NCBI GenBank assembly: GCA_012513795.1
Contig: JAAZBN010000310.1
Span: forward strand, 1 to 34,327
Length of the DNA stretch: 34,327 bases
Source of the DNA: Bacteroidales bacterium
Lineage (GTDB): Bacteria; Bacteroidota; Bacteroidia; Bacteroidales; VadinHA17
Reading direction: 5' to 3'
Shown: positions 23,832 through 33,303 of the stretch, piece after piece
Layout of the letters: every line of letters begins with the position of its first letter
Numbering within the stretch: the first letter of the stretch is position 1
Notes under the pieces: model-generated
Database searches by the model: none
What the model was told of the DNA's origin: nothing
Seen by the model: the letters and a program-made list of their open reading frames with translations, nothing else
Made by a program: the position numbers and the translations under genes

Positions 23832-25156
23832 CTTACTTCATCAAAGTATTTCATCCAACCTTTCGGCGGGATGGCCTTAAGGGCATGAGCCTTGAGGTCG
23901 ACAAGATTAATCTGCTTTCCATTAAAAACAATAGGACTCGAATCACCTAGAGGATTTGAGTTCTTTAGCAATGACAATTCCTTAGGATCAAATCCCATCA
24001 TCAAAGCCATAGCCCTGTCATTCAGGAAAGAATCATTTGAAAAGGATATTAAACCAAGAGGCAGGGGTACGGGTTGAAGCGGACCTTCACCTTGACCAGC
24101 AATAATTCCATCACACAGGATAAAAATTTGTCGTTGTCTTTCAGAGGCAAACGAACCATCGGCTCTGCCAAATTCCGCAATCATGTTTAAGTCCAGAACC
24201 ATCCTCCAGGTTGTATCGTTTCCATGCCATCCTGCGGCTATCTGATGTTCCGGCCCCGGCAGGGATAGTCTCCACAATGCTGATGCAAGTTTTTGCCAAT
24301 ACCAGAAGCTTTTCTTACCCTGTCTCCTATTAGCCTCATCCAGAGTGAGCTCAGACCAATACCTCAAAATTGATCCGCCAGGGTAGCAATCCCCCCCCCG
24401 TTTTGTTCCTCCTATCCTGTGATGCGGCAGGAAATCTTTGTCCCCATTGATTCCAACCAGATTCTTCAGGGCTCCTGTAACACCCGTCTTCTGATGCGTC
24501 TTTATTTTAGGTAACGAAATCACTATATCAGCATCGAAAAACTCCTTTGCGATGCAGTACTTGTGGACACCTGGGGCATGAGCCTCCTGCATCCTGTCAG
24601 GATCGTAATTTGTAACCCTGAATCTCATCTTACCTGCTGAAGTGACAGGTTCGAGCATGCTTCTTTTTCCCAGATCAAAGATTACATATTCCGACAAAGG
24701 TTTTATTTCAGTCAAAGGCGAATTTCCTTCTACGCTATATTTTCGCCTCCTGAAATCAATTATAGATACAGCCACATTAGACTCTTTTGAAAGACGAGTG
24801 ATCTCACCGAGAAAATCAGGCGATAACATTTCATCCCACTTTGTCATCTGGATAGGTGCGTCTCCAATGACAATCTGTGCAGGACTCATTTTAAGAAGCA
24901 CCTTCAGAGCTGCAACTATGAACTTATTATGAGTCCTCAGGCAAAATTCATCTTCTGGAACCGAAGAGTGTTTTACCCAATTTGGTTTAATCAGGATATT
25001 TTTCCCTTGAAGTGTCTCTTGGTTTAGATGTTCTTTAGTGAGATTTTCGATTGCTCCCACTAAAGCATCCTGATCTGAGTAAATAGCAGACAGATATTGG
25101 AAATTTCTCTGGGCGATATTATTATAGAAAGTGTGAATATTTAAGTATCCCGACAT
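23828..25156 (-). CDS. DUF362 domain protein
   Basis: 442 residues from ATG 25156 (MSGYLNIHTF...), chosen over an upstream in-frame start that would overlap the preceding gene by 64 nt; it lies 2 nt after that gene's TAG. DUF362 features: ILIKPNWV, IVIGDAPIQ, FFDADIVISLPKIKTHQKTGVTGALKNLVG and GGDCYPGG. The fold is known mainly from ferredoxin-fused proteins, but no CxxCxxC cluster is seen here. Function in glycan loci is not known; coupling with the ATP-grasp gene suggests a shared modification. A coding-strand G9 run (24391-24399) lies in frame. Confidence 0.82.
   Translation of the reverse strand: MSGYLNIHTFYNNIAQRNFQYLSAIYSDQDALVGAIENLTKEHLNQETLQGKNILIKPNWVKHSSVPEDEFCLRTHNKFIVAALKVLLKMSPAQIVIGDAPIQMTKWDEMLSPDFLGEITRLSKESNVAVSIIDFRRRKYSVEGNSPLTEIKPLSEYVIFDLGKRSMLEPVTSAGKMRFRVTNYDPDRMQEAHAPGVHKYCIAKEFFDADIVISLPKIKTHQKTGVTGALKNLVGINGDKDFLPHHRIGGTKRGGDCYPGGSILRYWSELTLDEANRRQGKKSFWYWQKLASALWRLSLPGPEHQIAAGWHGNDTTWRMVLDLNMIAEFGRADGSFASERQRQIFILCDGIIAGQGEGPLQPVPLPLGLISFSNDSFLNDRAMALMMGFDPKELSLLKNSNPLGDSSPIVFNGKQINLVDLKAHALKAIPPKGWMKYFDEVR
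24391..24399. repeat. Homopolymer run of nine C (G9 in the coding strand)
   Basis: Nine consecutive C on the plus strand, read as G9 in the DUF362 gene at the TKRGGD codons. The reading frame is intact with nine bases; a gain or loss of one would truncate the protein near its middle. Such tracts are typical slipped-strand contingency sites in surface-polysaccharide genes and also typical sequencing-error sites. Confidence 0.9.
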
Positions 25157-25158
25157 GT

Positions 25159-26289
25159 CTATTTTCCCTGAAACATTGTGGCTCCCAACCGGGCTGTGGT
25201 CATGAACTCGGCATCGGGCCAACTCTTTAAAATCCTTTTAAGCAATTTGGAAAGCTGCTGCAAGCCGTTGTCCCTATTAGAAGGATTCAGGCTTCCGATA
25301 TAGTTTACCCTGTGCGAACTGATTATAGCAGGTTTATTCCAGCGAAACGCTATCTTAATATCGTTCAGGCAACCGTCTACCCAGTCTTTCCCTGGTTGAC
25401 TGGGTTCAAAAAAACAATTACGCGTAATATATCTTAAGCCGCTCCTATCCCTTTGACCAAGCCAGTGAATGACTTTTTTTGTTTCGCCATTTCCCAAAGG
25501 CTCGTTCTGTATTTTTGAAGCAGACCTGTATTTTATACCATTTTTTACGAGAGTCTTATTAAGATCATTATTAAACGGGCCATTGGGTGGTACGAAATAT
25601 TCTGGCCTGTAGCCGAAAAGCTTTTCGAACAGGTTAAGTCCCTCCTCGATAATTCTTTTGTGTTGTTCCAGTTCAATTGGATCTCCTAATAAAAAGGCGG
25701 CTTGAAAGTCTACCCCTGTTAATTTATCTTGATCAGGGACGAATCCCCACAAGCCCTGGTCAAAGGCCATTCTTGTCTGCCTGTCTCCTTTTTGCAGGGC
25801 TTTCATCCAGGCTGCGACATTGAGATGCTCACGGCCATGCATCTGCGGCACGAAAATGTTCTTCTCAATTCCCTCCTTCCATAGGTCGAATGATCTCTCA
25901 CAGCCCGGATATCTCTTTAATGTCTCAATAAAAGGCTCATAGAAATAATTCTGAAAATTCGAATCTATTATTTTCTGAAAATCAGGATTAGCAACAATGC
26001 TTACAGGGGTAAATATCGCATTATGACCCGAGCGATCTTTTGAAGCTGAAAGGACTTCAAAAAGCATCTCAAGATCAGTAGAAGAAGCAAGTGAATCGTT
26101 AAGGTTATACCTTTCTGCATCCCTACTTCTTACATCAACCCCGGCTTCCTTAAGCATCTGAAAAGCCTTGAGAGACGGCATCCGGATGCTGCCCCAGTCA
26201 TCGCTTTCAAAGACAATAATTTTCCGTTTGGTGCGCCAGCCGGGAAGGTTGCTTAGATTTCGCATTATGCGTTGAAGACTTGATGCCAT
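25159..26289 (-). CDS. NodB-fold polysaccharide deacetylase-like protein
   Basis: 376-residue protein related to carbohydrate esterase 4-type enzymes. The Asp pair appears in FESDDWGSIRM (28-38), the metal-binding His motif as MHGREHLNV, the substrate loop as YFVPPNGPFNND and the C-terminal His as SSHRVNYIG. No signal peptide, so it probably acts in the cytoplasm on a lipid-linked or nucleotide sugar rather than on exported polymer. ATG start; 2 nt before the DUF362 start. Family placement is by motif order; deacetylation itself is inferred. Confidence 0.78.
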   Translation of the reverse strand: MASSLQRIMRNLSNLPGWRTKRKIIVFESDDWGSIRMPSLKAFQMLKEAGVDVRSRDAERYNLNDSLASSTDLEMLFEVLSASKDRSGHNAIFTPVSIVANPDFQKIIDSNFQNYFYEPFIETLKRYPGCERSFDLWKEGIEKNIFVPQMHGREHLNVAAWMKALQKGDRQTRMAFDQGLWGFVPDQDKLTGVDFQAAFLLGDPIELEQHKRIIEEGLNLFEKLFGYRPEYFVPPNGPFNNDLNKTLVKNGIKYRSASKIQNEPLGNGETKKVIHWLGQRDRSGLRYITRNCFFEPSQPGKDWVDGCLNDIKIAFRWNKPAIISSHRVNYIGSLNPSNRDNGLQQLSKLLKRILKSWPDAEFMTTARLGATMFQGK

Positions 26290-26316
26290 GCAAGCTATAG
26301 AAAAGTATTTTTAGTT

Positions 26317-27588
26317 TTAGAACAATCCCTTAACATATGCAATCAAGGGAGTATTGTCATGAACAAAAAGCGAAAGGATAGGATTACCAAAGGTTGTGGC
26401 AAAACTGATATAGTCAAACCCTATCCTTATGGCGACTACTATAAATAAAATCAATCCCGGCACTGAAATAACTCTCAACACTTTCAATACTTTCTGAGAA
26501 TAATTATCCTGAAGATATAATGTAATAAAGAAGATCATTATCAGGTTAGCAATGGAGACAAACCTGCCTCCTGATGGCACTAACGATGCAAGATTCGCCC
26601 ATCCATAAAACCACAGGCCGAAACAGAAAAGATTAAGAAATGGTCCCTCGAGACGTTTACGACCTTTTAAAAAAATGAAGATCGCGAATAGATAGGAGGT
26701 ATAGGTTAATACTTCTCCGGATAGCGGTACATACCAGTTTATTCTCTCTCGTGCTTCAGCTATTCGTTGTGCATAATTAATATTCGTATATGACTCAACC
26801 CGGGGATCCATAAAAGATGGTAAAAAGTCAAGTAAATCCCTGATTGCCTCAAGGTTTATTGTATTAATAAACGAAGTAACAATAAAGAATATAAAGTATA
26901 TGTTTAACCTGTTTCTAAATAAGGCATAAGTTGCCAGGATCGCAACAGGGAAGATGAATGAAAAGTGAAACAATATGGACCCGACCGACCACCACAACCT
27001 TCTCTTGTTACCCTCGAACAGGTAAGGCAAAAGACCATAAATAAAAACTTGTGATGCTGTCCACATCCTGAATCCATTTATATTCCAGATAGGATTTATA
27101 AGGGCGAAGGTCAGAATTAAGACAAAAGTGACTGGTGAAATTTTATCATCAATCTTATCAAGGAGGTACCAGAGATTCCTGGAATAGAAAAACCCGAAGA
27201 TCAATGCAAAGCAAGCAAGAAGAATAGAGGGATTATCAGTAAATAACGAAATAAACCATGTCAGTAACGGTTGAACAACATCTACAAAATTACTTCCAGG
27301 CGTATAAATAGAATTTGTTATGTCAGAGAATGTTACTCCTTCGCTATGGAAAGTCTTCAGAGTATTGGCATATCTGGCAGAGTCGGGCCCTTCGCTCGCA
27401 ATTACAAAGGTCAGCCCCAGGAATATACAAAACAACCAGAAGATGTTCATTGACCACCTCCTGTTGTGATGCCGTAAGGCTGCCAGCATAACGCCAAAAG
27501 GCCAGACTAAAAAGCCTAAAAAGTACCTGATCTTTAACCGACTACCCGAATAATAATGCTCAGATTTGAGTGTAACCTGGTTTTCCAA
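26317..27588 (-). CDS. EpsG/Wzy-like polysaccharide polymerase
   Basis: 423-residue polytopic membrane protein with about ten to twelve hydrophobic spans and a large periplasmic-type loop. The GFRMWTASQVFIYGLLPYL and SILFHFSFIFPVAIL segments match the EpsG family pattern (Arg-rich start of a span, then a His-Ser motif). Predicted to polymerise lipid-linked repeat units in the periplasm. TTG start, 11 nt after the preceding gene; the first Met (34) would remove part of the first span. It is the only polymerase candidate in the window. Confidence 0.83.
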   Translation of the reverse strand: MENQVTLKSEHYYSGSRLKIRYFLGFLVWPFGVMLAALRHHNRRWSMNIFWLFCIFLGLTFVIASEGPDSARYANTLKTFHSEGVTFSDITNSIYTPGSNFVDVVQPLLTWFISLFTDNPSILLACFALIFGFFYSRNLWYLLDKIDDKISPVTFVLILTFALINPIWNINGFRMWTASQVFIYGLLPYLFEGNKRRLWWSVGSILFHFSFIFPVAILATYALFRNRLNIYFIFFIVTSFINTINLEAIRDLLDFLPSFMDPRVESYTNINYAQRIAEARERINWYVPLSGEVLTYTSYLFAIFIFLKGRKRLEGPFLNLFCFGLWFYGWANLASLVPSGGRFVSIANLIMIFFITLYLQDNYSQKVLKVLRVISVPGLILFIVVAIRIGFDYISFATTFGNPILSLFVHDNTPLIAYVKGLF

Positions 27589-27599
27589 CGATCTATTCT

Positions 27600-28697
27600 T
27601 TAAAGCTCCATAAACTGAGCAGCAACGTTTCTTATATCATATTTTTTTAGATCTTCCAGCATCATTCTTTTAGCATAATCACCTGACAAAAACTCATCCA
27701 CAACCGTAAGGTCAGTATCTTTTCTAATATTCATAACAGGCCTTCCTGCAATGGCATAGTCTATCAATTTGCTCGGAATCTGTTCATTAGTGTTATTATC
27801 AATATTGACAAGAAAATCCATCGTTGTTAGCACTTTCAAGAGTTCCACTCTTGGCAATGGCTCGCGAAGTTCAAGTTTATCATTTAGTTGAGTCTTGTAA
27901 CCATTAATCATACTCAGGTGTGAACTGAAAATAAAGAATTTGAAATAATCTTTCATTTTTGACAAATGATCCAGTAGTGCCTTTGGATCCCTTCTTCCCG
28001 GGATGAAATTGCCAGCATATGCAAACCTGGGGTACTCATGCTTCTTAACGAAAGCTGGCATATCATCGATTTCATCCAATCTGAAGCCCTGGGGTATAAC
28101 TCTTATTTTGTCATGAAACTCAGGATAATAAGGTGTTTTAGCAGTTTCAACCGGGATGGTAATATAATCACACTTACGACAAAAGCTTTTTTCAAAGTAC
28201 TTAAAATAGAATGGTTTGTGAAAGGTGTCCAACCTTGCAAGCATAAAAGGATCGCCACAATCAGCAATCCATTTTTTTGCAATGGAATTTCCCTTCTTCC
28301 AGGCTTTGGCCACACCCCAATGAATTGGATGAGGAACAGCAATTGAAATTAAAAGATCATGACCTCTTTCGTTTTTTAATGCTTTGGCGACCATAAACAT
28401 TAGCTGGATATCAGGATATTCAAACAGAACCTGCAAAGTCCTTCGCAGAGCTCTCCTTAACAAAAGAACTGGGCCGCCGCCATTAAGTTGTATAGGCTTA
28501 AATCTTAAGGTCCCGAGATCTTTAATCTTAACATTATGAATCTTCTCGAATTCAGTGTAGTCTCCGCCGTTGGTTGGAAACAATATTGTCACATCATGTC
28601 CCTGCCGTGCAAATTCTTTAGCAAGTTCAGTTGCGCGAAACGAGCGGGGAGAAATTTCGGGGAAAAAGGATCTACAAACTATAAGAATTCTTTTCAA
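27600..28697 (-). CDS. GT4-like glycosyltransferase
   Basis: 365-residue GT-B protein. The N-terminus RILIVCRSFFPEISPRSFRATELAKEF is typical of this group, and the donor domain includes RFAYAGNFIPGRRDPKALLDHL and IPSKLIDYAIAGRPVMNI. The EX7E motif is weak. TTG start; the codon gives MKRILIV, the expected first strand. Encoded between the asparagine-synthase-like and polymerase genes. Sugar specificity unknown. Confidence 0.83.
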   Translation of the reverse strand: MKRILIVCRSFFPEISPRSFRATELAKEFARQGHDVTILFPTNGGDYTEFEKIHNVKIKDLGTLRFKPIQLNGGGPVLLLRRALRRTLQVLFEYPDIQLMFMVAKALKNERGHDLLISIAVPHPIHWGVAKAWKKGNSIAKKWIADCGDPFMLARLDTFHKPFYFKYFEKSFCRKCDYITIPVETAKTPYYPEFHDKIRVIPQGFRLDEIDDMPAFVKKHEYPRFAYAGNFIPGRRDPKALLDHLSKMKDYFKFFIFSSHLSMINGYKTQLNDKLELREPLPRVELLKVLTTMDFLVNIDNNTNEQIPSKLIDYAIAGRPVMNIRKDTDLTVVDEFLSGDYAKRMMLEDLKKYDIRNVAAQFMEL

Positions 28698-28788
28698 TAA
28701 GAATAATTTTGGTAGTGGTCAATGACTACGGGAATAATGAGGAATCTTTTTAATAAATCTCATAAGCCTATCTGATCTAACAAAGATT

Positions 28789-30468
28789 CTAACCAACCTG
28801 ATCAATGTAAGTATGAATTCTCCTTATGTTACTTAAAGTTGTAATACTATTGATTGGTAAATTAGCAATTTTTTGATTCTTTGGGTAATGTTTTAAATAT
28901 TTCATTAGTGATTGGGGAAGAGAAAGGCTTTCCACATATTCCGATAATGTTTCATCCAGATTATTGTAGATTAAGTGATAACCCTCACCTGGAATAAATG
29001 AAGATTGTCCCATTCCAAGACCCTTTAAAATCCTTTTGATGGAAAGAGGTATTTGATTTATTAGTTTAGTTTTAAGAGGCACTCTATTGTTCTCCAGAAT
29101 ATCGTTTGCAAATGGTATTTGTTTAAGTTGATCAACTAATAAGTAATTTTTAAATATTTCCTTAAACATTATTCTTTTGAATCGATAATTAAATCCGATC
29201 TCTTCCCAGTAATTAAATAATTCCAGATCCCATTCAGGGATGCGCCATCCAAAGCCAAAAAATTCATAACATCTTACACTATTGGCGATGAACTTTGTTT
29301 GACGCTCCTTCCAATCAAAACATTCACAGATTTGTGCAGGTAAAGTATTATATTCGGTAATGATTTTTTTGATCTGTTTAATTACATTGGTCCTACTTTT
29401 AGAATAATATCCAAATCCAGAAAAGTGCCTCTTTAATATAGGAATTGCAGATTGAATTGTTGGACAGCTCAGCATATCGCTGTCCAAATGGTTTCCGGCT
29501 ATTACTTCAAGTGCATGGCCTGGCACAAATACATCAGTTGGTTGAAGTATGCCCATTTCTTTTAAAGCATATACAGCCGGAAAATCCTGTAAGTGAGCAA
29601 CAGAAGTGCCATTAAAAGCATACTCTAAATATGATTCAATTAAATTGCTCTCATATAATCTATCCTTCCATTCCGGATAATCAATAAAGAACCACTTATA
29701 GCCAAGTGCTTCTGAAACCCGCTTACTTATGAGTGATTGGATATTATCCTTAATACCATAAGTATAGCAAATCACATTTTTGATCCCTTTTTTATACAAA
29801 TAATTTACGATTACACGGGAATCATATCCTCCACTTAAAGGAATTACCCAGTTATTTACACCTGGGGCACTTTTAATCATTCTAGCGAACACACTGGAAA
29901 AAATTTCATCTTGTATTCTGGCCTCATATGTCAAATCTCTTTCATTTTCATCATCAGTCATTTTTGGGGTCCAGTTAAAGTACTGTATCCTGGATATAGA
30001 ATTGTCTGCAAGCTTGATTTTAATAATTTCTCCTGATTGAACTGAGTAAACATTTTTAAAAATTGTAAAGGGACCTGCAACATAATCAGAACAGAAATAC
30101 TGTTCCAAAGCATCTTCATCAAACTCAAAGCTTACATGATTCTCTTTGCAATATTTCTCGAGACTATCTGTTATAACCAGATTTTTATCATCATTGAGAA
30201 AATAGACAACGGGGTAGGTTCTCATCCTATCCGTAGCGATCAACGTCTGCTCGGGATTAGTTAGGATTAGTGTGAAATTGCCATTTAAGTCCTTCACCAG
30301 ATTATCTAGATTATCCGACCCACTGTTTATTTCGTTGAAGATTATGTCTGCCAATCTTTGATTATCAAATACTGAACCTTTATACTCTGCCCAACCGCAT
30401 GTGGAAATGTACAGTTGGCCAGAGTTGAGAAAATACCAGTACGATTTATATAAGAATTTACTGATCAT
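28789..30468 (-). CDS. Asparagine-synthase-like protein lacking the N-terminal nucleophile
   Basis: 559-residue protein with a degenerate glutaminase-like N-terminal domain (no MC start; LNGNFTLILTN and IATDRMRTYPVVYF are recognisable) and an ATP-pyrophosphatase domain with PLSGGYDSRVI (PP-loop SGGYDS). It cannot use glutamine by the normal Cys2 mechanism. In glycan loci such proteins may amidate sugar carboxylates with free ammonia or another amine. It is only distantly similar to the lasso cyclase in this window and lies 24 kb from the lasso genes. The 91 nt after the stop contain a plausible continuation in the +1 frame. ATG start; AT-rich. Confidence 0.83.
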   Translation of the reverse strand: MISKFLYKSYWYFLNSGQLYISTCGWAEYKGSVFDNQRLADIIFNEINSGSDNLDNLVKDLNGNFTLILTNPEQTLIATDRMRTYPVVYFLNDDKNLVITDSLEKYCKENHVSFEFDEDALEQYFCSDYVAGPFTIFKNVYSVQSGEIIKIKLADNSISRIQYFNWTPKMTDDENERDLTYEARIQDEIFSSVFARMIKSAPGVNNWVIPLSGGYDSRVIVNYLYKKGIKNVICYTYGIKDNIQSLISKRVSEALGYKWFFIDYPEWKDRLYESNLIESYLEYAFNGTSVAHLQDFPAVYALKEMGILQPTDVFVPGHALEVIAGNHLDSDMLSCPTIQSAIPILKRHFSGFGYYSKSRTNVIKQIKKIITEYNTLPAQICECFDWKERQTKFIANSVRCYEFFGFGWRIPEWDLELFNYWEEIGFNYRFKRIMFKEIFKNYLLVDQLKQIPFANDILENNRVPLKTKLINQIPLSIKRILKGLGMGQSSFIPGEGYHLIYNNLDETLSEYVESLSLPQSLMKYLKHYPKNQKIANLPINSITTLSNIRRIHTYIDQVG

Positions 30469-30508
30469 GAATACTGGAAACTTATTGATTGTGCTAATTG
30501 AAACGGGG

Positions 30509-31651
30509 CTAGATTTTCACCTGGGATAATATTTTTATAGCTCGAACCATTACAAACCTGGCGCTTTCACATCTAAGGAAGTTTAAGATATAGCGGTATT
30601 CTACTTTCCTTCCCTTAACTATGTTCAGAATATATTTTATTAGGTTCTTAAAATTCAAAGTAGACCTTTCACTATTTAATGCTCTCAACATTGTATGTTC
30701 AAAAGAAGGCCAAAGATCCAGGCAGAGTTTATTCACCTCAGTCATATATTCTTCATGATCCCCTAGCTTACGACAGATTAATTCATTATGATCTTGTATC
30801 TGCTTAGAAGTATCAATTCTTATTTCATCATTGACTTTGACCGTATTAATTACCTGATAGGCTAATTTTCCGTGTTTATCAATTCTGAGCATAACAGATA
30901 GTCCATTATTCCAATATTCTTTCTCACTGTTAACATCAAAGAAGAAGTTGCCCAGGCTATAGAATATCGGTTTGTCTTTGTACACCTCCCAACCCTGTGG
31001 CACATGTGGATGGCCTCCAATAACGGCATCTGCCCCAAGGTCAATCAATTCTTTGTACCTGTCTCTCCATTCCGGCAACGGGATATCACAATACTCTACT
31101 CCTGCGTGCGCAATTACAAATAGGTAGTCAAGTCCTGGTTTAACATCCCGGATCAGTGAGTTTACACTACTATGATTTATCCAGGCACATCCTCGCAGAC
31201 TTTTGTCAGACCAGTTATCATTAAGGATACCAAACTCACACTGCACCAGTGCAATAAAACCAATTCTCAATCCATTTAGCTCAACCTTCTTTACCTGGTA
31301 AGCTTCTTCTCAATCCCCGGCACCGGTAATTACGGATGTTTTGAATGCATTCATAGTACCAGTAAGAGCCTCCTGGCCATAATCAACCATATGGTTATTG
31401 GCCAGTGAAATGACATTGAACCCATTCTTTTCGCACCATGCCGGAGAGTCGATTGATTGAGGCAGATAGGCAGTTCCCATTATTGTAATCGGATCTCCAG
31501 GTTCTATTGCACCTTCAAAATTCAGGAACATAAGATCAGATTCATGGATGAGATTATTAAACTCATCTGACAAGATGATACTTTCGGGATTCTTCGAAAT
31601 AAAATCCCCACAAAACAATATTTTAACAGTATCTCTTCCCCGATGTTCCAT
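30509..31651 (-). pseudogene. CapA/PGA_cap-like metallophosphatase-fold gene with in-frame TGA
   Basis: One reading frame of 380 codons interrupted by a single TGA at 31312-31310 (codon 114). Both sides are CapA-like: KILFCGDFI, NFEGAIEPGD and LANNHMVDYGQEALTGTM before the stop; VIAHAGVEYCDIPLPEW, DAVIGGHPHVPQGWEVY and FYSLGNFFFD after it. The sequence around the stop reads GAGD-stop-EEAY, fitting the family GAG..EEA motif, so a point change rather than a frameshift is responsible. CapA-like proteins act in capsule synthesis or attachment. TGA ends many other genes here, so a recoded genome is unlikely. Restart at a TTG (31270) would omit key residues. Sequencing error is possible. Confidence 0.82.
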
Positions 31652-31653
31652 CT

Positions 31654-33138
31654 CTACTGATAAATGAGTCTGATTCTGTTAAGGATCTGTGTTCCGTAAT
31701 CTATCTTAATCAGTTTCCCACTAACCATTATTATTCCATAGTATAAGATCACCAATACTATTAATGTTAAAAATATATTCCAAGTTTGCATGATCCAATG
31801 TTTCACAAGTAACATAAGGGCTAATACTACCGTAAGGTGAATGACAATAATCAAAATGTGTTTGATTAATGAACGATTAAGTAGTGCAATTTTATAATTA
31901 ATATAAATATAAACAAGACTACTAAGCACTATTGCCAACTGAATTAGTGCATGTGTTAGCGCAATTAAGACGACGGGAAGTTTCTGATATACAATCACAA
32001 AATCCACTCCCCAGATAATTATTGCGGCAATAGAATGTATATAGAAATAGATATTTGACTTCCCCATCGCTAATAGCACGGATAAGTATGGAATGACCTC
32101 GGCAAAGTCTCTTAATAATGATACCTGTAAAAAGGATTTAGAGGCTTCATATTGTGGGCCATAAAGTATTACAACGATATCCTTTGCAAAGAACAGACAA
32201 AAGAATATTAGAGGATATATTAAACTAATTGACTGAAAAACTGATTTATTATATGTTTCAAGAGCCTCTTTCATATTCCCTTCCGAATCTGCTTTAGAGA
32301 ATAATGGTAGCAAAACGCTTTTTACAGAGCCTGCTATCATTCCAATGAAAGGTATGGTTATATATCCGTTTGAAAATTCTGCAAACACATCTGTCCCATA
32401 GTATCTGCTGATAAAAAAGGTGTTGGCTGAATGCAACGCCATCCCTACCAGGCTGGCACCCATCAAAGGCGTAGAATAATTGAAAACAGTTTTATACATA
32501 TTGGGAATCAATTCCTTCTTAATTTCAGTGTAAGGCTTGTTCTTCAGGTACATTGCAACCAGGAAAGTTATGAAAGAGGCGATTCCCCATCCAATGATTG
32601 CCGAGCGATATGTTCCATGTAACAGGATTACCGGCAATACAATGCATAAAAACATTAAAGATTTATTAAAAACATGATAGAAAAAAATCGATTTCGTCTT
32701 TTTAAGAGCAGTATAAATGCCTTCTACACCTAAAGCAGGAATTGTGAATAAGGGAAAGGGAGAAAATATTTTCAACCCTATCGAAAGTTCCGGGTTTTTG
32801 AGTATGTCTGCTATTAGGCCGGAAGTGAGATATAGAAATATTGAAAATGCCAGGCCAATAAGGACAAAGACTCTGTTAATACTGTTAACCAAATGTTTCC
32901 CTTGTCCATGTGTCAAACGAGGAATAAAATAGGCAAAAACTCCGGGTAATCCAGCTGTAAAAACAACCTGCAATGTAGTAAAGACATATAGTATTTGCCT
33001 GTAAGTTCCATATTCCGCTTTGTTAAAATAACGAGATAATATGGCTGCACTTAATAAGGTAACAGCAAATGTGCTGAAGCTGCTTATTGATAGCCAAAGA
33101 GCCTGGTTAAAATTGCTTTGTGGGTATTTCTCTTTCAC
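31654..33138 (-). CDS. Wzx-like polysaccharide flippase (MOP superfamily)
   Basis: 494-residue integral membrane protein with about 13-14 hydrophobic spans. The N-terminus ALWLSISSFSTFAVTLLSAAILSRYFNKAEYGTYRQI is typical of oligosaccharide-unit translocases. It should flip the undecaprenyl-linked repeat unit to the periplasm for the EpsG/Wzy-like polymerase. GTG start at 33138 with no nearby ATG. It appears to be the first gene of the polysaccharide operon, after a 165-nt gap downstream of the T9SS remnant; no clear TAnnTTTG promoter was found there. Confidence 0.9.
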   Translation of the reverse strand: MKEKYPQSNFNQALWLSISSFSTFAVTLLSAAILSRYFNKAEYGTYRQILYVFTTLQVVFTAGLPGVFAYFIPRLTHGQGKHLVNSINRVFVLIGLAFSIFLYLTSGLIADILKNPELSIGLKIFSPFPLFTIPALGVEGIYTALKKTKSIFFYHVFNKSLMFLCIVLPVILLHGTYRSAIIGWGIASFITFLVAMYLKNKPYTEIKKELIPNMYKTVFNYSTPLMGASLVGMALHSANTFFISRYYGTDVFAEFSNGYITIPFIGMIAGSVKSVLLPLFSKADSEGNMKEALETYNKSVFQSISLIYPLIFFCLFFAKDIVVILYGPQYEASKSFLQVSLLRDFAEVIPYLSVLLAMGKSNIYFYIHSIAAIIIWGVDFVIVYQKLPVVLIALTHALIQLAIVLSSLVYIYINYKIALLNRSLIKHILIIVIHLTVVLALMLLVKHWIMQTWNIFLTLIVLVILYYGIIMVSGKLIKIDYGTQILNRIRLIYQ

Positions 33139-33303
33139 AGGAAGTCATGAACGATATTACAGGGTGGCCTGTTTATATTTTTCTTAGTGGCCCAGAATTG
33201 AATAAGACCCCTTGCTTTAAGCTAGAAAGGTCTTTCAAAAGGTTAATTCTTATCTTTAGAGTTGTCATTATGATTTAGTTTTAGAAATCTCAACTCTATT
33301 AGA

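Noticed and set aside
28789-30468. Second asparagine-synthase-like gene as another lasso cyclase
   Set aside because: No precursor, PqqD-like or B2 gene lies nearby, and the N-terminal domain differs from lasso cyclases; a glycan role fits better.
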